Shown here one piece after another: positions 31,331 to 44,031 of a stretch of DNA of 64,000 nucleotides; the stretch's first letter is position 1, and the number at the start of each line of letters is the position of its first letter. The stretch comes from Diatrype stigma (Eukaryota; Ascomycota; Sordariomycetes; Xylariales; Diatrypaceae). The stretch is from the NCBI GenBank assembly GCA_022225965.2, contig JAKJXP020000004.1, positions 682,001 through 746,000 of the forward strand. Reading direction: 5' to 3'. The translations under genes were made by a program, and so were the position numbers. A model generated the notes under the pieces. That model had not been told where the DNA came from, did not search any database, and worked only from the letters and a program-made list of their open reading frames with translations.

Positions 31331-34224
31331 GCGCACACACGCCCGAGCTGTGTGGTTTGCAATTTGATTTGTGATTTGTGATATTCGATGGAGGAAGCTT
31401 CACTAGACGTGGCCACGGGCTGTCTGGATTAATTTGAGGACCCTAGGACTATTCTTATCAGTCACGAAATGACGATATGATGTAACCAAGTAAGGAGGAA
31501 GTAAGTTTACGATGGCGTTGACTTTTAAGCTTCTAGGACCTAGAACTAGTACGCAGAACAGGATCCACATCAGCCACATGTCTTGAATGCCTGAATGCCT
31601 ACTACTACCTATGAAAAGCATACATAGTGAACGAGGATTCTTTCCTGCCGAGAATAAATATTACAAGATCTCTTCTTCTTCCCCCCCTTCCCCCCTTTTC
31701 CTTTTCCCCGATTCTTGCATCTTGCATCTTAATGCATGATGTATTGCTCCACGATCGACGAGACTTGCGAAGATGTTGTATAAACTTTAGGGGGGTAAAC
31801 CATATGAGTTTATTACATAAGCATAAGCCATATGCCATTCTGTAAGGTTTTGCCTCCCCAATCAAGAAGCAGCTAAGCAGCTATTATAGGTGGTCTATGG
31901 AGGCGGGAGGTTATAGCTTAGTATAGCTTAGTAATACCAACTGTTCAACTTCCAACGTGGTTGTATATGATGTGGGCCCCGTTCGTGATAGGCTGGAGTT
32001 TATGCTGGCATTGCTGTGATGTTCCGCACATGGGCACAAAGATGAGAATGATCGTGGCCGTAATCCCCGTCATTCTTCGCTTCTGGGTACGCCGCAAAGA
32101 GGCTCAACCGCAGTCATAAGATCGCAACCTATCGGACGACCTTGTCCTCCTTCAGGCTCTCTCGATGTGCGCGATGCGCCCTTACCGTGAGCAATTGGGA
32201 CATTGAAGGCCGCCTCTGCTCCGCCGTCTATGACATCAGTATATAACTGTTTCATTTTCTAGGGGAGCCTACGAACATCGAGATTGATTACCTCTGCGCA
32301 TCGGGTATCGTTTCTCTGCGATTCCGACATTGAGGATCACGAGCCTTGGTGAATTTTTCTGCACCCCTGTAGTTACCTGAGGGAGCTTACTTGAGGGAGC
32401 TGAGTCTGACTCACTCCAAGACCGGGTCTGCATATGGCTATTACGTAGAGTAATGTGGTGTCGAGATGCTCATCCGGTAGTTGGCCTAGTCCTAAGGGGT
32501 TCCGACTCGGTAGCTGAAAACCGGGGAACCTGGCCCAAGTTTCTCGAGCTTCTCCGGAGAAGGTAGGTAAGCGATCGGAGATTGTCCCGCTCATTCCCCT
32601 GAACCGGCCATATCATCCAGGGGTTCCCGATCATTCAGTCATTTGGTATTCGGGCCATCGCCGAACTTCCCGACTACTATGTAGTGTGGTCGGGTCGGGG
32701 TCGGGGTTGGGGTCGGAAACTCATAATGGGGTATAGTTTAGGTAGTGCTAAGCCGTAGTGTGTGAGCACTAACTTAGCGCATACATACCTAGCACTGGCA
32801 CTAACCGGCATGAGCGAACAAGCAAAAGTTGATGAACATCGTCAAGTTCTCGTCAAGTTCTACGTAGCTAGCCATTGGTGGACGACTTTTTAGAATAATC
32901 TGAGGATTACCTAGAAAAGAGGAGCGCCTCTTATTGATTGGCATTTCCCATGACCCCAGGTTATAAGTCTATGATATTTTTCAAATCTGGACTGCACATC
33001 ATGTGCGATGTAACCTGGAGCTATCTGTAGGTGCAGTGTGTGATAGGCAAGTTGCTTATTGAACAACAGATTCCTCTTCCTAGCGGGGTTGGAGATCGGC
33101 GCCAACAGCCAATAGCCGGGACTTCGTAGCGCTTTGTAATACCCTACCCACCTCCCGACTGCTGCCTCTGGCCTCCGAACCTCTCACCTTTCACCTCTGA
33201 AGGACGAGACCCTGGAAAAGCCACACAACAGGGTCACACATAAACGCACAAAATAATCGACGTGCACCATTAGGTATACCTGCCTCTTGCCTCCTGTCAC
33301 CTTTGAGGAGCACACATAGTTGCTATACAGAGCCAAAGAGCCAATGCCGTAGAGTCATAGCGCAGCGTGCCATAGCCATATGTAGGTAGTTCCAGGTTAC
33401 ATCCACGATGGACTAAGTCTGTATGTAGTATACCGACCTTGCCGACCTAACGTATAAGCACCTGCAGCTAAGGCATAGCATCAGGGTGCTAGCTCTTCAG
33501 CTGCCCTGCTCTGTCTCGTTCCCCTGGTTCTCAATTGATGCTGCAGGAGACAAATCAATATATACATCGTAGCAGAATAACCAAGTCAAACAATTCTGCG
33601 TCACGGCAAGGGTTCTCTGGCAGCAATTGGGCAGCAATCGTGCCAATTGATACTCGACGGCCGTTACGGGTATATTCTGTCTTTGCCCGGGTGTCGCGAT
33701 GCATGGACTGCAGCTCCAGGCAATGGCTACCAAAGCTGCAAAGGCAATACCTTGCGTCCCATTGCAACTGAAGCTGCAACTGAACCAGCAGACCACCGCT
33801 GCACCTGCACACTGCACCAGACCTCATACTCTGCAGACCTAGCTGATTGGACGGCGGGGTGTCCCCGAGCCCCTCCTCACCCCTCTTCACCTACATATGT
33901 AGGCCGTATGTAGCTACCAAACCTACCTAGACTGCCTACCTAGACACTCCTGACACTCTAGACTGACCACGAGGACGAGATGGGTCAATGGCCGACCCCT
34001 CATTTATCATCGTCAACGACTCAATTGGAGCAGAGGAAATAGACGAGACGGACGCTCACAAGCAATAGGGCGCATCGTAGTTCCCTTGCTCTTTTCTTGC
34101 CAGAAAAACCCCTTATACCTGCTGTCTCGACGCACAACCTCCTCGTCAATTGAGCCCGTTGATTTGCGTGACTATACCGGCTTGGTGCAAACGGGACGGG
34201 AATTGGCTCGAACCTTGGCTCGAA

Positions 34225-34249
34225 CCTAACCTAACCTAACCTAACCTAA
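34225..34249 (+). repeat. Interstitial (CCTAA)5 telomere-like array
   Basis: Five perfect CCTAA units followed by a degenerate CCTGA. On the other strand this is TTAGG, one G shorter than the common fungal TTAGGG telomere unit. Confidence 0.85.
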
Positions 34250-34560
34250 CCTGACCTTGCCTTCCTTGCCCGGGCTTGCCACTTCAGGGTTGGCTGGCTG
34301 GCTGGCTTGCTCTGCTTCACTTGACCCGACCTGACTTGACTCGTGGTCGGTTGTGTCGTGGTCGGTTGTGTCGTGGTCGTGGTCGTGGTGCCGTGTCGTT
34401 TCGCCCGTGTCGCCCGTGTCGCCCGTTCTCTTGGGTGTTGCAGTTGCAGTTGCAGTTGCTTGGCTACCTTAGGTCAACTGGTATTGCTAAGGTTGTCTGA
34501 GTCTAGTTGTGTCGCTCGCAGCAGCAGCAGCAGTTCATTTGACTAATAAGAACCGTATTT

Positions 34561-35068
34561 CTGCACTATTTATTAATTGACTCGCCTTCCTGCGCCTTCC
34601 TGCTCTTGCAAAGGCGGGACCAGCGCCAGTTTTTAGCGGCGACATCGCTGGGAAGGGAAAGGTTATTCTGCCCCCCGCCTTTTAACACTTTTTTCCTCTG
34701 CTTCCAATTCATCTTCCCCCCTCCGAATCGGCCTCGTTTCTCGCGACACCGGAGACCAAAAAGCAAAGCAGCGCTGACCGACTCGGGGCGAGACAACAGC
34801 ACATCTGTATATCCCTTACCCGCACGGCTGTCTAGGTACTGCGCGGCGCGAACGGCGAACGCGGAAGAGGCGGAGAAGGCCAATTGCCATACTTTCTTTC
34901 GCTGCTTTTCGCTGTTTAGCGTGTAACATACGTGTCCCGTCAGCCAATTCCACTGGTCCTGCGAACTGTCGCGCGGGCGAGAGTCGCCGGTCTTCGCAGT
35001 CATTCCATAATCTGCTCTCTTCGCTCTTGTATTCGCCCCCCTCCTCCTCTTCCGAACCGGCTGGTTGT
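34561..35068 (+). promoter_or_regulatory. Pyrimidine-rich promoter and leader of the Leu3/War1-type regulator
   Basis: The 500 bp upstream of the ATG at 35069 contain several C/T-rich blocks (for example 34673-34740 and 35034-35052), common in leaders of fungal regulatory genes. No clear TATA box. Short frames on both strands here look like composition artefacts. Confidence 0.4.
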
Positions 35069-37589
35069 ATGGATGGACAATCCATCGTCGGCGCCGGCAC
35101 GGTGCCACCCTCTGCATCCCATTCGCCCATAAGCCCCATTTTGCGCCATGGCTCAATCAAGAGGAAAAGAAGCAATGGGGGTCTGGATAGCAGCCCTGGT
35201 AGTGGCATTGGCGACGACGACCTCTCCTTGGCCGAGCGAGACAAGAAGCGACAGCCCGGCGTAAAACGGGCGTGTAACGAGTGTCGCCAGCAGAAAGTGA
35301 GTCTTCCTCTCATTGGCTCGTCATGGCAGCATGTTGGATGCAGCTGTGCCTTCAGCTGAGCCTCATGCCTCCTTGATCCATCGCCCCCGCGTTTCGTTAT
35401 CTTTCCTCCCTGTTTTATCTTTTATCTATATCTATATAGGTATCTATATATCTATATATATATATATATATATATCTCAGACATGCATATCGTCGAGGTC
35501 CTAGGGAGAGTTTGTCATGACTAACTGTCCCACTTCACCATGACAGCTACGGTGCGATGTTGTACAGGAACCGTTTCAGAGTTGCTCCAGATGCAATCGT
35601 CTGAAGCTCGAATGCAAGATCGAGTCCAACTTTAAGCGGATAGGCAAGAGGTCGAAACATGCCGAGATGGAAAAGGAGATCGAGCGCTTGCGCCGGAATT
35701 TAACACAGGCCAAGACGCAGGGTTATGTCATGGACGAGGAGGAAGAGCTGCAGTCGCAGTTGCAGTCTCCCGTCGCCAATAGTGTCTATTCCCATACGCG
35801 GAACCCGTCGCTGATGGGGTCTGACGAGGCCGTTAGTTCCCTTCTCACTCTCAAGAGAGGTGGCTCCTACAGCATAGCTGCCACTCATTATGCCTACGAG
35901 CTGGAGCAGGTCCGCTTGACAGAGCAGGATGTCCATGGCCTGTTCCAAGAGTTTTTTGCTTATTATCATCCTTTCCTACCTTTCTTAAACCCCGACCAAT
36001 CGCCCGACCTGTACTACCAGCAGCATGCACTTCTCTTTTGGTCCATCGTGTCCATCGCATCTAGGCGCTACAGAGTAAAGCCTAACATATTACAAGAGCT
36101 CTCAAGTGGGCCTCTTCACAGACTACTCTGGAATACCGTTGGCGACGTCCCGAATAGCTATTTCGTCATCAAGGCGTTATGTCTCTTGTGCACTTGGCCG
36201 CTACCGACGAGCACGTCGACAGCGGATCCAACACATATTCTGGGCGGGGTCATGATGAAAGCAGCGACAGGTATCGGTTTGCACCGGCCAAATCATACCC
36301 AGGACTTTTCCCGGGTGTCTGTTCAGCTCAACACCGACCAGCTGCACGACCGAGTCACTACATGGGCGGTGTGTAACATTGTCGCGCAGACAATAGGTAC
36401 AGGCTATGGACAGCCTGCCTCTACTCTCTATGATTGGACTCTCGCTATTCGCCCGGGTGAGGATGGTCCCTTCACCCTGTCGCCCGAGCTGGAAGCTAGG
36501 CTCCGGATCGAGAGATTCTGCGATAAAGTCTCGAAGGAGATGTATAGCAACGCTAGCGATCCTAGAGGCGTAGCCGGTGACGAGCATAGAGCCATGCTCA
36601 TGCGGGTATATCGGCGAGAATTCCAAGAATTACAAGCGTCAATTCTCTCGCAGAACCTGTCACCGATAGTGGACGCCCACTTGAAAGCCGCTGCCGTTCA
36701 CCTCAGGCTGGCCGGATTTTTCGACTCCAGTACCACTCCTGGTTACATGGATGATCTGATGGGCCTCTGGCGCGCCGTGTTGGCTTTCCTGGACGTGCTA
36801 CTAGAAGAGGGCAACAGCAACATCCTCGCCTATGCCACTAACTACCTTCAGCAGATGCTCGTCGCCGCGGGTTTTGCTCTTCTCAAGCTGATGCGATCTT
36901 TCTTTTCCAAAACGATAGACTACGATAGAGGCCGACGACTGTTCCACGGCACAATTCAAGCGATTCGCGCGACTAGCATCATAGACAACGACCTTCAATG
37001 GCGCTTAGCGGAGCTGATGGTGCAGATGTGGAACGGTGCGCGACTGGAGAATGGCACCAATTCATTTGCGGAAGACGAGAACACATTCGGTATTGACGAT
37101 AGCCTGCAACTCAAGGTCCGATGTAGGCATAGCATGAGCCTTGTCTACGATTCGATCTGGCGTTGGAGGGAAGAGTATCAAGCTCAGGGACGAGGTACAC
37201 TTGATGGTAAGATAGCCCGGTGACCGCGCGTGCTTGCCTGACTAGATTTCAAAGGAGAAGATGCGCTGACTTCTTCGTTTCTTTGAGCAGCCCTCAAGCC
37301 ACCCACTCATCCGGACTCGGCTAACGAGTCTTCAGCTTCTTCAACCACTCACCTAGATAGCACACTGGTGGCCCCATCGCAGAATATTGCTTCGGGGCTG
37401 ATGAATGCCAATGGTGGATTGACCCCAACACCGTCCCACGGCCTGAATGCCGGCCCCAATAGTATGATTGCCGGCATCGGCTATGGAAGCGACGCAAACT
37501 ACGACTTCTTCGACCCTCAACACTGGATGCTCGATGGCTTGCTCGATTTCAACTACAATAATCTCGCCCATCCTCTCGAGACTATGTAA
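35069..37589 (+). CDS. Zn2Cys6 transcription factor, Leu3/War1-like, with fungal middle homology region
   Basis: Three exons (35069-35296, 35547-37206, 37291-37589) give 728 residues from ATG 35069. Intron 1 (250 nt, GTGAGT...CTAAC...TGACAG) splits the zinc cluster: exon 1 ends KRACNECRQQK and exon 2 begins LRCDVVQEPF. Together they give C-x2-C-x6-C-x9-C-x2-C-x6-C. The following KIESNFKRIGKRSKHAE and heptad helix MEKEIERLRRN match the linker and dimerisation element of Leu3/War1-like regulators. The middle homology region is visible as LFQEFFAYYHPFLPFLNP, SIVSIASRRY, and GGVMMKAATGIGLHRPNH. Intron 2 (84 nt, GTAAGA...GCTGAC...GAGCAG) joins a Ser/Thr-rich, acidic C-terminus ending in DFFDPQHWMLDGLLDFNY, a likely activation segment. 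Probably a nuclear dimer controlling metabolic or stress genes; which ones cannot be told here. Confidence 0.94.
35421..35475 (+). repeat. TA/TATC microsatellite inside intron 1 of the regulator gene
   Basis: TATC and TA dinucleotide repeats fill the centre of the 250-nt intron and probably explain why it is longer than the other introns in the window. Confidence 0.85.
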
Positions 37590-40473
37590 CACTACAAGCT
37601 CACGTACCACGCGCGTCAATCACGTATATACGACAGATCAACTCATGAGCTCGGACCTTCGATGAAACCACGAAGATATATTATTATGACAGGGCTCCCG
37701 TTGTAGCTACACAACGAGAGCCTTATGATGGACGGAGACGATATCACTTCCCTTCTTGCCACCGAGTGTGGACATTACGCTGAGGCGCACTTATTTGGCA
37801 GCCTTCGACTTTTCAAATTGGAACCCAGAGTGCAGTTGCACCAAGGCAATTAGTTGCACCAGGCGATGTGCAATGCATTATTATTCTTTTCGTTATTTTC
37901 TGAGCTATGCATGATTGTGTCGGTTGTGGCAGGAGGAGGAAAAGGGAAATAAGGATCCCAGCCCAGGTATGTTTGGGGTTTTTTGCACTGTATGTATGTA
38001 ACCTGGTCTGATTCATCGGGAGGTTGCGGTTGACTTTGATGCCTATACGATATAGTTACGTAGAACAGGTACATACAATACCAGGTTGTGGGTAAAAATT
38101 CATATTTATATCTTACTCATACCTTCCCCAAAGTTAAAATGTGCTCCATCATAGTGATCATATATAAGAGAGGTGGAGGTAAAGGTAACGCCGGTTACAT
38201 CTTCATGCACGACCGGTTTTCCTCTTCGAGGACGGACGCTGGTCTTGCAAATAACCACATGCGCCTTCTCTACTTCATTCCTCTCTTTCCAGAACAGATG
38301 GTAACAGACAACCAAGCCGGGACATGTCACCTACCAATCTCGTGGGTGACCGACTGACCAACCGGACGGAACCCAACCAGACCGTTGATCCGTCCAGCGA
38401 AGAAAATGAAGGGCGGTGAGAGAAATAAGGAGAGGAAACAAGACGTTGAAAGAGGACCCGTTGATTGGAGTGTGGACTTCATTCCATCATCCGTCGTTGA
38501 AACCCACCAGTTTCAAGAGGTTTGCCGCAGCCGCACAGGAGAGAGAAATGCAGCTCCAATACATAGATACCTAGGTAATAGGTAGGTAGGTAAGTAGTTC
38601 TCGCTATCTACCTAGTCTAACCTAAAGTGCTGCGAGGCTGAGGCGTGGAGCGTCACCATCTCGATTGATGGAACTCCGTGACGATGGACGGATCTCCGGG
38701 GGCGAGGAGCACTGCAGATGAGGGAGGGAGGTATGCCGAGGCAGATTGTGGAGAAGGGATGGATTGGGGCTTGCCAGCCTGCCCGCCTTATGACATCCAG
38801 TCGTACATGTAGCTTGCTGGACTACATGTGTCTAGATAGGTGCGTACATAAGGTAGGCATGCAAGACGGCTGCGTTCGGCTAGTGAGGGTGTAGGCAAAC
38901 AGGTATGTAGTTATGATAAAAATAAATATACAGATACAACATCCCCCACCCTTTCCTCCCCCTTGATGATCTCTCCAGGGTAAATTCCCTAAATACGTGG
39001 TGATGCCTATCTTTAGGTATGGTACCTATTAATGATAGGTGTACGAAGTAAGGGGTAAGTCATTGCCATGTGGTGTGTGTGTATGTGCCGGGTCAGCTAG
39101 AAAGCCGACGCCGATAGTTCGCCCCATTCCATCCCTATCGCCTTTGTTTGTTTGCTTGTTGGGCCAGTATTGACGATGACGGCGATGATGGCCATGTGGT
39201 GGATTTTAAGGATTGATAAGCTGGGGGCTACGCAGATTAAGGTTGTTCCCTGATACATACTCACCCACACGCTTCTTTGTTTCAGAAACCGAAGATATGG
39301 TGGTATCCCCAGCCGTAGGTGCAGGCTGGGGTAGCATTCATCCAGCAATCCATCCATCTATTCAGACCTACCTACATACCTTCATACGTTTTGGCAAGTA
39401 GGAGGAGGTAGGTAGCTTGTTGCCGCAGAGGGAGCAGGGAGGTGAGTAGATGGGGCGGAGGGCGTGTGGGTAGATGGATGCTTGAGCTTCGAAGGGTTCT
39501 TGAATTCATAGGTACCAGGCGGTCAGAGAGCTCCTCGAGAACGTCCACCATGGATAGGTGAATGGACTTACTAGTAGTTAGACGCAGGCCCAGCCTCGTG
39601 GCATGGAGCATGGCCTTGGATCACACCTGGCCGACCTCATCAAATCCTCCCCCCTCTCCCCCGTAAACACCGCTTGCCGCTTTCTGCTTGCCACTTGCCC
39701 GTAAAGCTCGAACCGAGAAGTGCTAGGAGTGTTCTATTATACAGGTAGGACTGGGTATCGTTCGCGATACGGCCCATGCATTGCATCTCATCATTCCGGT
39801 TCACCTCGACATAAATTACCTACCTACAATGGACACTGGTCATAAACAGCGGATACATGCCTGCACATGCAGCTATGCATCTACGGATATACTTGCTTAA
39901 GCAAGAAATGAGGCGAAGTTTAAGGTTTGAGGGCCACGTTTTCTCTTGACAGGACCCTGATGCCGGCGGGTGTGGCGATACTAAATTCTTATATCCGCAA
40001 AACGACGTAGTACCTAGAGATATATATGTCTACGTATGTGTCAACGCTACAGTAGGAGCCCGCGAAGCAGGTAGCTTCTCTCGTTTCTCGAAGGAAGGCC
40101 ACGAGGGACGGACAACAAGGATGACTGACTGATGGACGGACGGGGGGCGACGGCCCCATCATGACACGACACGGCATGGCATTCGAACGGGATGGCAGTA
40201 AGCGGCGAATACCAAAGCAAGATCAGAAAACAAGAAAACGAACACGGCAACGGTTCCAAAGCTAACGTTTCACATCGACGAGAGCCAAGAAGGGGGCGAG
40301 GGGGGAGCGTAGCATCGCGTTCAGCCTGCTGCTGCCAGCGCCGTATATATGTGTCTATTCCCATCGCACGGCAGGCGAAAGCTTCCAATGAGCTCCTCGG
40401 GCCAGGGTTCCAGCTCCCCAAAGAGGCACCTACCTAGGCATGATACGATGGCAACTGCGCGTGGTTCGGGTAG

Positions 40474-40482
40474 GTGTGTGTC

Positions 40483-40514
<32 letters not shown>
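40474..40514 (+). repeat. (GT)n microsatellite
   Basis: Interrupted GT dinucleotide tract of about 40 bp in non-coding DNA. Confidence 0.85.
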
Positions 40515-43500
40515 AATACAGGCTCAAGGGGAAGAGTATGATAGGTAGGTATGCTGGCTTCTCCTCGGATTCCTCCTGGCTAATACGTTTAACGAGTGGG
40601 TTTGGGGGCCGGATCACTCAAGCGTGTAAGTCTAGTAAGTAAGTGCCAGCAAACTCCAGTCACTACTTTGATAATACACCGCATCTTAGCGTAAGTATCT
40701 GCCTGCCTACTTAGTATCTAACCCTCCATAGGCACGTCTGCACGTCTAGTTGCTGCTCATCATGCCCACCAGCCCTATGCTGTCAGCTCTGGTAAGCAAG
40801 AACTTGTTTTAAAGTTTTCTGCTTACTATACACACGTATTGGGCGGCTTATTTGACACATGTGCGTACGTAGGATTCAACCACGTGCGGATCTCGCGCGG
40901 ATCTCTCTCTCTCTCTTCCTCTCTCACTCGTGATTGCGGCCTTCATTGCCGTATGAACTACTTAGACTAGACCATTTAGTTGTATTCGTATCTGCACACT
41001 TTTGGTATCGCTGTACGTAATCTTGTCCCCATCCCCGTGTTCCCCCCCTATCACTCGCTCGCTCGATCGCTCACTCTCACCTCTGCTGCTCGGACTTGCC
41101 CTTGCCTTGTCCTTGTTGAGGCTCCCAAAGTTCCTCGCATAGTCGCATGGCGGGAGGGGCGGGCAATCGCAGCCCTAATCGCACCGCATCTCATCGGACG
41201 GCGGCGTCATGTGCTCTACCTACCTACTTGCACACGTTCATCTTTCTCTTGGCAGCGAGCGAGTGGGGAACATCATCCGTTGGGGGCGATAAATGTGGTG
41301 TGTGGGATGAACGCGGGTTAATTATAAGCAATAAACCCGCCTCACCTATCTCAGCTACCTGCCTCTGTGGCTGAATACATTGTGAACTGGATTCAAGTCG
41401 GGCCCTACAGTAGTTGTCTTATCACGCGCTTACCGGCTTACCTATACTTCAGGCAGTCCATTAGTCAGGAACATAGCACAACACTGTGTAAGTACTCACC
41501 TACTCACTACCTACACAGGTAGGTAGTTAGGATCGTCGCGGCTTTCAAAGATCCCTTCCCACCCCCCCTTTTTTCATTGTAGCTTACTTTGTAGAATGAC
41601 TTCCCTCACCCAAGGCGGAATGATGAAAACAGTAGATACGACGATCGAAAAGAGGACACATCAGCAGGATCCGGTGGGCATCTCTGGCTACCTAAGTCGA
41701 GCCCCGTTAGCATGTAGGTATCATGTGTATCATGTAGCTGTACATCCCATGAGTGTTCATGTAGTTGGTCGAAGTACTTACCTCCAGTTGAATGTGATTA
41801 AGATGCAATGGGGTTAACCAAGGCCAGTTAGGCAGCCTGGATGGAGACGCTTAGGCGCGACAAGCGCCAACGGGACAATACCTGTAGTTAATGTCTAATG
41901 CAAATAAGACGTTGGCTGTGACTAACTTGACAGCAACGGGCCCTAAGATCGGAGCGGCAGAGCGGCGGCGGGCGCCAAGGGGGATCCATGACAGGTCAAT
42001 TAGCCTAGCCCATGATGAAATCTGGAGAATGTGAGATCGCGTCGCACATGTGTATCGTATCGCCTCTCGCCTGATCGTGCGTGCGGTGTCTCTTTCGAGG
42101 TGCGAAGGTCGGCTAATACCCAGCCCTAGCAGCCTAGGTATGTATGTAGCCCTAGCTGCCCTAGCTGCCTAGGTAGCTACAGAGCTAGGCCTACAGCAGC
42201 CTCCCAGCCTACCTAGACGTACCTATGTAGGTACTGTATGTATGCAACGAGTTAGCGTAACCCAGTGCTAGACCAGCATACAGCTGACAGGGTCCCAGCA
42301 TACACTTACTTCGTACATGCCTACACCTTAACTCTTAACTAGCCCTAGCCTGCGCCACGGCGCGCTTAATCCCCCCTTTCCCTTTGGTTCATCGACGACA
42401 CAAGCGCTTCGAGCTCCTAACAACTGAAGGGACCTGCAGTCGTAGATCCATCCAATCCCTACTTGGGAAGAAAATGCCGCGGGAAAGAGGGGTCGGGTTA
42501 TACACCCCTCCCTAAAAACCAAGAGAATCAAGATTTTTATTTACCTCCAGTTATATGTGGGTGATTTAATAGTTCTGGAGTGCTCACTCCAACTCATAGT
42601 ATTGCACCTATTAGTATGTACTATTAGTATGTACTATTAGTATGTATTAGTACTAGACTAACCACTGTAGTTGGGCAAATTAGGCAAGGTGAGGTTTGGT
42701 GGGCCGGCCCGAGAAGCGACCACCTGCGTGCTGCGGCGAGGCAGTTTCGCGTCAATCTTCGCTCTCCCCCTTTTATCCTGTCATGACGATCATATGAAAT
42801 AGAGGGAAGAGAGAGAAAACCTTCAAATAAATGAATAAATAAAAAATGAACAAGTAGGTTCCCTCCATAACGAACTGGCTCTCTGCGATCGGGCCAATCA
42901 AGGGCCAGAACGCCAAACCTCATCTCGGCAGGGCGAGGAGGAGTCATATGCAGATAGGTAGGTAGGTTGGTGGTTATGTTCCGGCCCCTATACTCCGTCG
43001 GTTCTGCCGATAGTAGGCCTCGATCGGGGGTCGCCCGTGAAACCCCAATCGGGAACAACGACGACGATGGTTCGGCCCAGTGGTGCCAAGTGGCCCCACG
43101 GGGCAGACTGGCATTCTTCTTCTTCTTCTTCTTCGTCTCCCTCTTTTGTCTTCTGATGATGACAGTCAGTTGGTTACTCGAAGACACATATTCCTTTTGA
43201 TATTACTTCTGGCAGTGTTGCTATGTACCGAGACATGAGCCCCGGGCCCTGACCTGGCCTGCCTGGCCTGGCCCGGTCGCCGCGAGACTAGGTAAGATCC
43301 CGGGCGAACCTACGAACGGGGTTCGGTCCATACGACCCTCATCGACTGCTTCTACTGCTGCTTGGTGGCTAGATTGGCGAGGAGGGTCCTCCAAGGCACG
43401 CGCAGATCGCCAAATGACGTATAGCGGCAGTCGAATAAGCGCTGCCGGCCGGCCTGTTCTCTCCCCCAGAGGCCCAAGGCTGCAGGTATGGTCGCGGCAG

Positions 43501-43564
43501 TGCCTACCTGGGCATGTATTGTATAGAGATATAGAGGCATAACGCAAGATCGGTAGGCAGGTAA

Positions 43565-43600
43565 ATAGGTAGGTAGGCAGGCAGGCAGGCAGGCAGGCAG
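43565..43600 (+). repeat. Compound (TAGG)n(CAGG)n tetranucleotide tract
   Basis: TAGG units pass directly into six GGCA units, suggesting that the TAGG tracts dispersed over the window expand and mutate in place. Confidence 0.85.
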
Positions 43601-44007
43601 AAAGGTCGGTAGAACGTTAGGCGTTTTTCTTTCTCTCGTCTCTTTTCTCCTTTATCTCCCCTTGTCAGTGTACCCGCACATGCGGTAGTGGAAGCAGTAG
43701 CACCGGCCAGTGGAGGTGTAGTCGTGGTACTAACTCACCTAGAGAGCCCCTAGGCAACTACTACTATCAGAGGTAGCTGCTAGGTGCCTGGTAATTTCGA
43801 TTGTGCTACCATTCCAGAAAAGGAGTGGATGGAGGACAAAGGTCACATCTTTGGACGTCTTGGGCATCTAGGTCATCCGGGGAAGCAGTGATGGATGAAT
43901 CATCATTGCCGATATAGGTGGTGGATATGTGGATGGATGGGTCGATGGAAAGGAGTCCATGGGGTCATTGTTGCAGCTGAGTGACTATCACCCTCCGCCT
44001 TACTGCT

Positions 44008-44031
44008 CCCCCCCCCCCCCCCCCCCCCCCC
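44008..44031 (+). repeat. C24 homopolymer
   Basis: Twenty-four consecutive C, the second longest C run in the window after 31261-31328. Confidence 0.9.

Larger units (their letters stand above)
28261..34560. other. Long intergenic region, no recognisable gene
   Basis: Short unrelated frames only. Contains an imperfect 26-bp direct repeat (about 28385-28411 and 28506-28530, sharing CCTACAATATCC), the G/C fold-back at 31.2 kb, dispersed TAGGTAGG tracts, a CCTAA array at 34.2 kb and a GTCGTGGTCGGTTGT-type tandem at 34341-34390. A 77-codon plus-strand frame at 30991-31224 begins with a signal-like hydrophobic stretch (VFLSASFLIVTSSLAFG) but runs into Gly-rich sequence beside the homopolymer; I do not call it. 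Confidence 0.5.

Noticed and set aside
30933..31403. Frames with long poly-Gly or poly-Pro
   Set aside because: Direct translation of the G25/C68 tract.
34566..35313. Minus-strand frames of 165-196 codons upstream of the Leu3/War1-type regulator
   Set aside because: They cover the pyrimidine-rich leader and have no domain.
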